From NCBI GenBank assembly GCA_003612395.1, contig RAYQ01000003.1, positions 244,438-308,437 of the forward strand: a DNA stretch of 64,000 nucleotides, written 5' to 3'. Positions 61,307-64,000 of this stretch are shown here, piece by piece. The notes under the pieces are model-generated. The model did not search any database. It was not told where the DNA came from and saw nothing but the letters and a program-made list of their open reading frames with translations. A program made the translations under genes and the position numbers. This DNA is from Parablautia intestinalis (lineage in GTDB: Bacteria; Bacillota; Clostridia; Lachnospirales; Lachnospiraceae). Every line of letters starts with the position of its first letter. Position 1 is the first letter of the stretch.

Positions 61307-64000
61307 TTAATTCTCTGTCGTGTTATCTTCCGCAAGTTTCTTACGGTGTCTCCTGTACATCTCAGCTCCTGTTGCGCCAAGAATCAGGATAATCAGCCAC
61401 CACCACCAGGACATTTTAGCCTGCTCTGCCGGTAATTCCGCAAGAGGCGTTTCGCCGTCATGTATATCTACTGTGCCTTCTGTTTCTTCCTTTGCGCTTG
61501 CTGTAAGCGGCGTTTCTTCATCTTCTAAAATAACATTGCCGGTAACAACCGTTTCCTCATCACCTGTTAAAACGGTATCTTCTTCCCCTTCACCGTCTGT
61601 CGTCACACGGGTACCTGTGCCTGTTACTCTGGCGCCCATGACATTTCTTCCAGTGCCTGCCACCATTCCATTGCCTGCTATTACGGATCCGGCGCCTGCT
61701 GCACCTGGCACTGCCGCCAGAGGTACTTCTTCTGCAGGGATATTGGTTACAGGTGCACCCGGAACTACTGTTGTTCCATCAGCTGCGCCAGTGGTACCGC
61801 CAGCTCCGCCGTCTGTACCGTCATCGGTCGTGCCGCCTGTTCCGCCGCCTGGTGTATCGTCATCATCTCCATCATCCGTAGCCTGTGTATTGTAAGCAAA
61901 TTCTGCGTCAGCCGCTGCACGTGCACGGGCCGCTGCGTCTCTGATTTGCACAAGATACGAATCCGCAATTCCTTTTGCTTCAAGTGCATTCTCGTAATCA
62001 GAAACTGCTTTATCATAAGCATTCATCAATTCCTGATAAGCGGCTTCATTCACTGCTTCCTGTTCCTGTAAAGCAGCAAGTGCATTTACTGCCGCAAGTA
62101 CTTTATCGTAAGCTTTCTGTACAGCGTCCTTTGCATTTGAAGCCGAAGCTGCCTTTGTACCCGCTGCATCTGCACTTTCCTGTGCCTGTTGCAATAATGC
62201 AGTCAGCTCAGTTACAGCCTTTTCTTTTTCTGCCTTCAAAGCTTCTGCATCCTTAAACTCCCAAGTAGCTTTAACAACATTTTGTTGCTCGTTCGTATAT
62301 GTGTTCCACTTGGCCTCAGTATTGGCTTTCGCATTATTTAAATTAGTCTCGGCAGTTGTTAATTCATTCTGTGCATCTGTTAATTTGCCTTGTGCTGCTG
62401 TTAATTTATCCTGTGCCTTTCCCGCTGCATCCTTCGCGTCTGCTGCCTCGGTGGCTTTATCTGCTGCCTCTTTTGCTACCCGCTCCGCTGCATCTTTCGC
62501 ATTTGCTGCCTCGGTGGCCTTATCTTCTGCCTCTTTTGCTGCCTCTTTTGCTGCCTGTTCCGCGTCTGCTGCCTCGGTGGCTTTATCTGCTGCCTCTTTT
62601 GCTGCCCGCTCCGCTGCGTCTTTCGCATTTGTAGCCTCGGTGGCCTTATCTGCTGCCTCTTTTGCCGCCTGCTCCGCTACATCTTTCGCATTTGTAGCCT
62701 CAGTGGCCTTATCTTCTGCCTCTTTTGCTACCTCTTTTGCTGCCTGTTCCGCGTCTGCTGCTTCGGTGGCTTTATCTGCTGCCTCTTTTGCTGCCCGCTC
62801 CGCTGCGTCTTTCGCATTTGTAGCCTCGGTGGCCTTATCTTCTGCCTCTTTTGCTGCCTCTTTTGCTGCCTGTTCCGCGTCTGCTGCCTCGGTGGCCTTA
62901 TCTTCTGCCTCTTTTGCTGCCTGTTCCGCGTCTGTCTTGTCCGCCGCTGCCTTATCTGCGGTTTCTTTGGCTACCTTCAATGCCTCTCTGAGCTCATTGG
63001 TCAGTTGCTGATATGCAGTATTTCCATTTGTGAAAGTCTCCTGCTTCAGATATTCGCTGCCTTTTCCATCGAATTTACCTGTGTTTTGGAGGGTCATCTT
63101 TTCTGTGCTTTTTACTGGATCTTGATTTTGCGGCCTGCCGCTGTCACTTTTTACTTCTGTAATACCAATTTTAGTAATGTTCCCATTTTCATCAAATTTA
63201 ATTTTGTTAGCGGCAGTTTCTTTCCCATCAACATAGTAAATAGTTTTACCACATTTTGTTACTACCGTAACTTCTTTTGTTCCCTGAAGTCCAAGTTTCC
63301 CCATTACACATTTATAAGTCTGTGTCGTCACTTCAACTTCAGCAGTATATCCATGCTCAGCATCACCTTCAACCTTTGAAGAATCAATAATCTCATCCCC
63401 TATTTTATATACCGGCTTTCCATCCTCAACTGTAACGATCATAGGGAAATTCTTGTCATCGCCACTATAAACTGCTGCCTTCTTCAAAAGCGTAATCTGT
63501 CCTGTTTCGGTATCCAACGAATAATCAAAATACTCTTTCTGAATTCCTCCATCAGCCGTAGGATATGTAACCATTACATAGTTGTTATCCTGATCTGATG
63601 TTGACTTCCAACCACTGAACTGGACTTGACTTAAGTCTTCAATATTATCTCTATTATTCTGCAGGAAAGTATATTTAATTAAAGATTCTGCCAAACTATC
63701 TGTTTTCTCAATCAGATTATGCCAGTTCTCATTATTTTCATTACCCTTATAATTTTCAAAGGCCGTATTTACATCTGGTTGCTTGGTATTTTTTACTTCA
63801 TCAAATACTTCTTCGAGAAGATCGTCCTTTACTTTATCAAAGTCATCTTGAGCTTTAGCCAAGTTATCATCTGCTGTCTTTGCTACTTCGACTGCTTTGT
63901 CTGCCGCGTCTTTCTTTTCTGACGCCTCCTTCTCCGCTGTTTCGGCTGCTTTTGCCGCTGCATCTGCTGCTGCCTTCTTCTCCGCCGCATACTGCCCTAC
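61307..64000 (-). CDS. Large Ala-rich coiled-coil surface protein, N-terminus beyond window
   Basis: 897 codons visible, open to the window edge, so the start lies outside. The visible N-terminal part is Ala/Lys/Glu coiled coil (AAEKKAAADAAAKAAETA), then a globular region of about 250 residues (MVTYPTADGGIQKEYFDYSL). Next comes a long array of 17-22-residue units (for example AAKEAEDKATEATNA), then a Gly/Thr/Asp-rich linker. The C-terminus is an acidic EETPLTASA / GETPLAELPAE stretch, WWWWLIILILGATG and RRHRKK. That gives a membrane anchor and positive tail, without an LPxTG motif. Probably a cell-surface stalk or adhesin. Confidence 0.85.
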   Translation of the reverse strand, partial: VGQYAAEKKAAADAAAKAAETAEKEASEKKDAADKAVEVAKTADDNLAKAQDDFDKVKDDLLEEVFDEVKNTKQPDVNTAFENYKGNENNENWHNLIEKTDSLAESLIKYTFLQNNRDNIEDLSQVQFSGWKSTSDQDNNYVMVTYPTADGGIQKEYFDYSLDTETGQITLLKKAAVYSGDDKNFPMIVTVEDGKPVYKIGDEIIDSSKVEGDAEHGYTAEVEVTTQTYKCVMGKLGLQGTKEVTVVTKCGKTIYYVDGKETAANKIKFDENGNITKIGITEVKSDSGRPQNQDPVKSTEKMTLQNTGKFDGKGSEYLKQETFTNGNTAYQQLTNELREALKVAKETADKAAADKTDAEQAAKEAEDKATEAADAEQAAKEAAKEAEDKATEATNAKDAAERAAKEAADKATEAADAEQAAKEVAKEAEDKATEATNAKDVAEQAAKEAADKATEATNAKDAAERAAKEAADKATEAADAEQAAKEAAKEAEDKATEAANAKDAAERVAKEAADKATEAADAKDAAGKAQDKLTAAQGKLTDAQNELTTAETNLNNAKANTEAKWNTYTNEQQNVVKATWEFKDAEALKAEKEKAVTELTALLQQAQESADAAGTKAASASNAKDAVQKAYDKVLAAVNALAALQEQEAVNEAAYQELMNAYDKAVSDYENALEAKGIADSYLVQIRDAAARARAAADAEFAYNTQATDDGDDDDTPGGGTGGTTDDGTDGGAGGTTGAADGTTVVPGAPVTNIPAEEVPLAAVPGAAGAGSVIAGNGMVAGTGRNVMGARVTGTGTRVTTDGEGEEDTVLTGDEETVVTGNVILEDEETPLTASAKEETEGTVDIHDGETPLAELPAEQAKMSWWWWLIILILGATGAEMYRRHRKKLAEDNTTEN
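62420..62960 (-). repeat. In-gene repeats coding for AAKEA-type coiled coil
   Basis: Near-identical units of about 51-66 bp encode AAKEAEDKATEA-like blocks. At the base level the copies are almost exact, so recombination could change the array length. Confidence 0.9.

Noticed and set aside
62301..63011. A long plus-strand Ser/Ala-rich ORF (236 codons)
   Set aside because: It is the antisense reading of the Ala-rich repeats in the surface-protein gene; the repeat composition keeps several frames open.

Overview
The window comes from a low-to-mid GC Gram-positive anaerobe, most likely a gut Lachnospiraceae (Clostridia). The evidence is the clostridial rho–rpmE–DUF1385 order, DUF5716/DUF5717 family proteins, lipoprotein ABC receptors, an anaerobic sulfatase maturase, CIRCE-type heat-shock control and LytTR/GHKL signalling. 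No rRNA, intact tRNA, insertion sequence or CRISPR array was found.

Layout. 1-7.9 kb (minus strand): start of a DUF1385 gene, rpmE, rho, a PurF paralog, purB, purF, purC. 8.1-10.5 kb: polar amino-acid ABC transporter. 10.8-17.9 kb: an uncharacterised four-gene operon (DUF5717 solenoid, Hsp70-like DUF5716, TPR protein, coiled-coil membrane protein). 18.2-19.5 kb: SpoIID-like protein. 19.6-25.3 kb: LacI regulator, two Cys-type sulfatases and a GPH symporter, with two perfect 24-bp operators. 25.5-28.9 kb: MFS protein with an apparent internal deletion, TauE/SafE exporter, anaerobic sulfatase maturase. 29.0-41.5 kb: secreted glycosidase-like protein, 5'-truncated deacetylase, then a sugar ABC/oxidoreductase/isomerase operon under a second LacI, with divergent AraC and alcohol dehydrogenase genes.

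41.6-46.5 kb: CIRCE-controlled htpG, parvulin lipoprotein, FAD oxidoreductase. 46.8-50.1 kb: HAD phosphatase and a BlaR1/BlaI-like pair with operators. 50.2-58.3 kb: wHTH/HATPase/DUF4325 regulator broken by an in-frame TAG, DUF1266 lipoprotein, FtsX-type ABC exporter divergent from its LytTR/GHKL two-component system. 58.4-64 kb: accessory end with an Rpn nuclease and a fragment of a second copy, a zincin beside a tRNA-Asn-like sequence, PlsC, and a large Ala-rich coiled-coil surface protein.

How it fits together. The 19-41 kb region reads as a glycan-use island: sulfatases remove sulfate, the maturase activates them, and transporters and dehydrogenases import and oxidise the sugar. Two families of dispersed hairpin elements run through the intergenic DNA. 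One sits directly on start codons, supplies the Shine-Dalgarno sequence and in at least three places carries a short upstream ORF; this is the most interesting unexplained structure in the window. Several start codons were moved from the longest ORF to one with a proper ribosome binding site.
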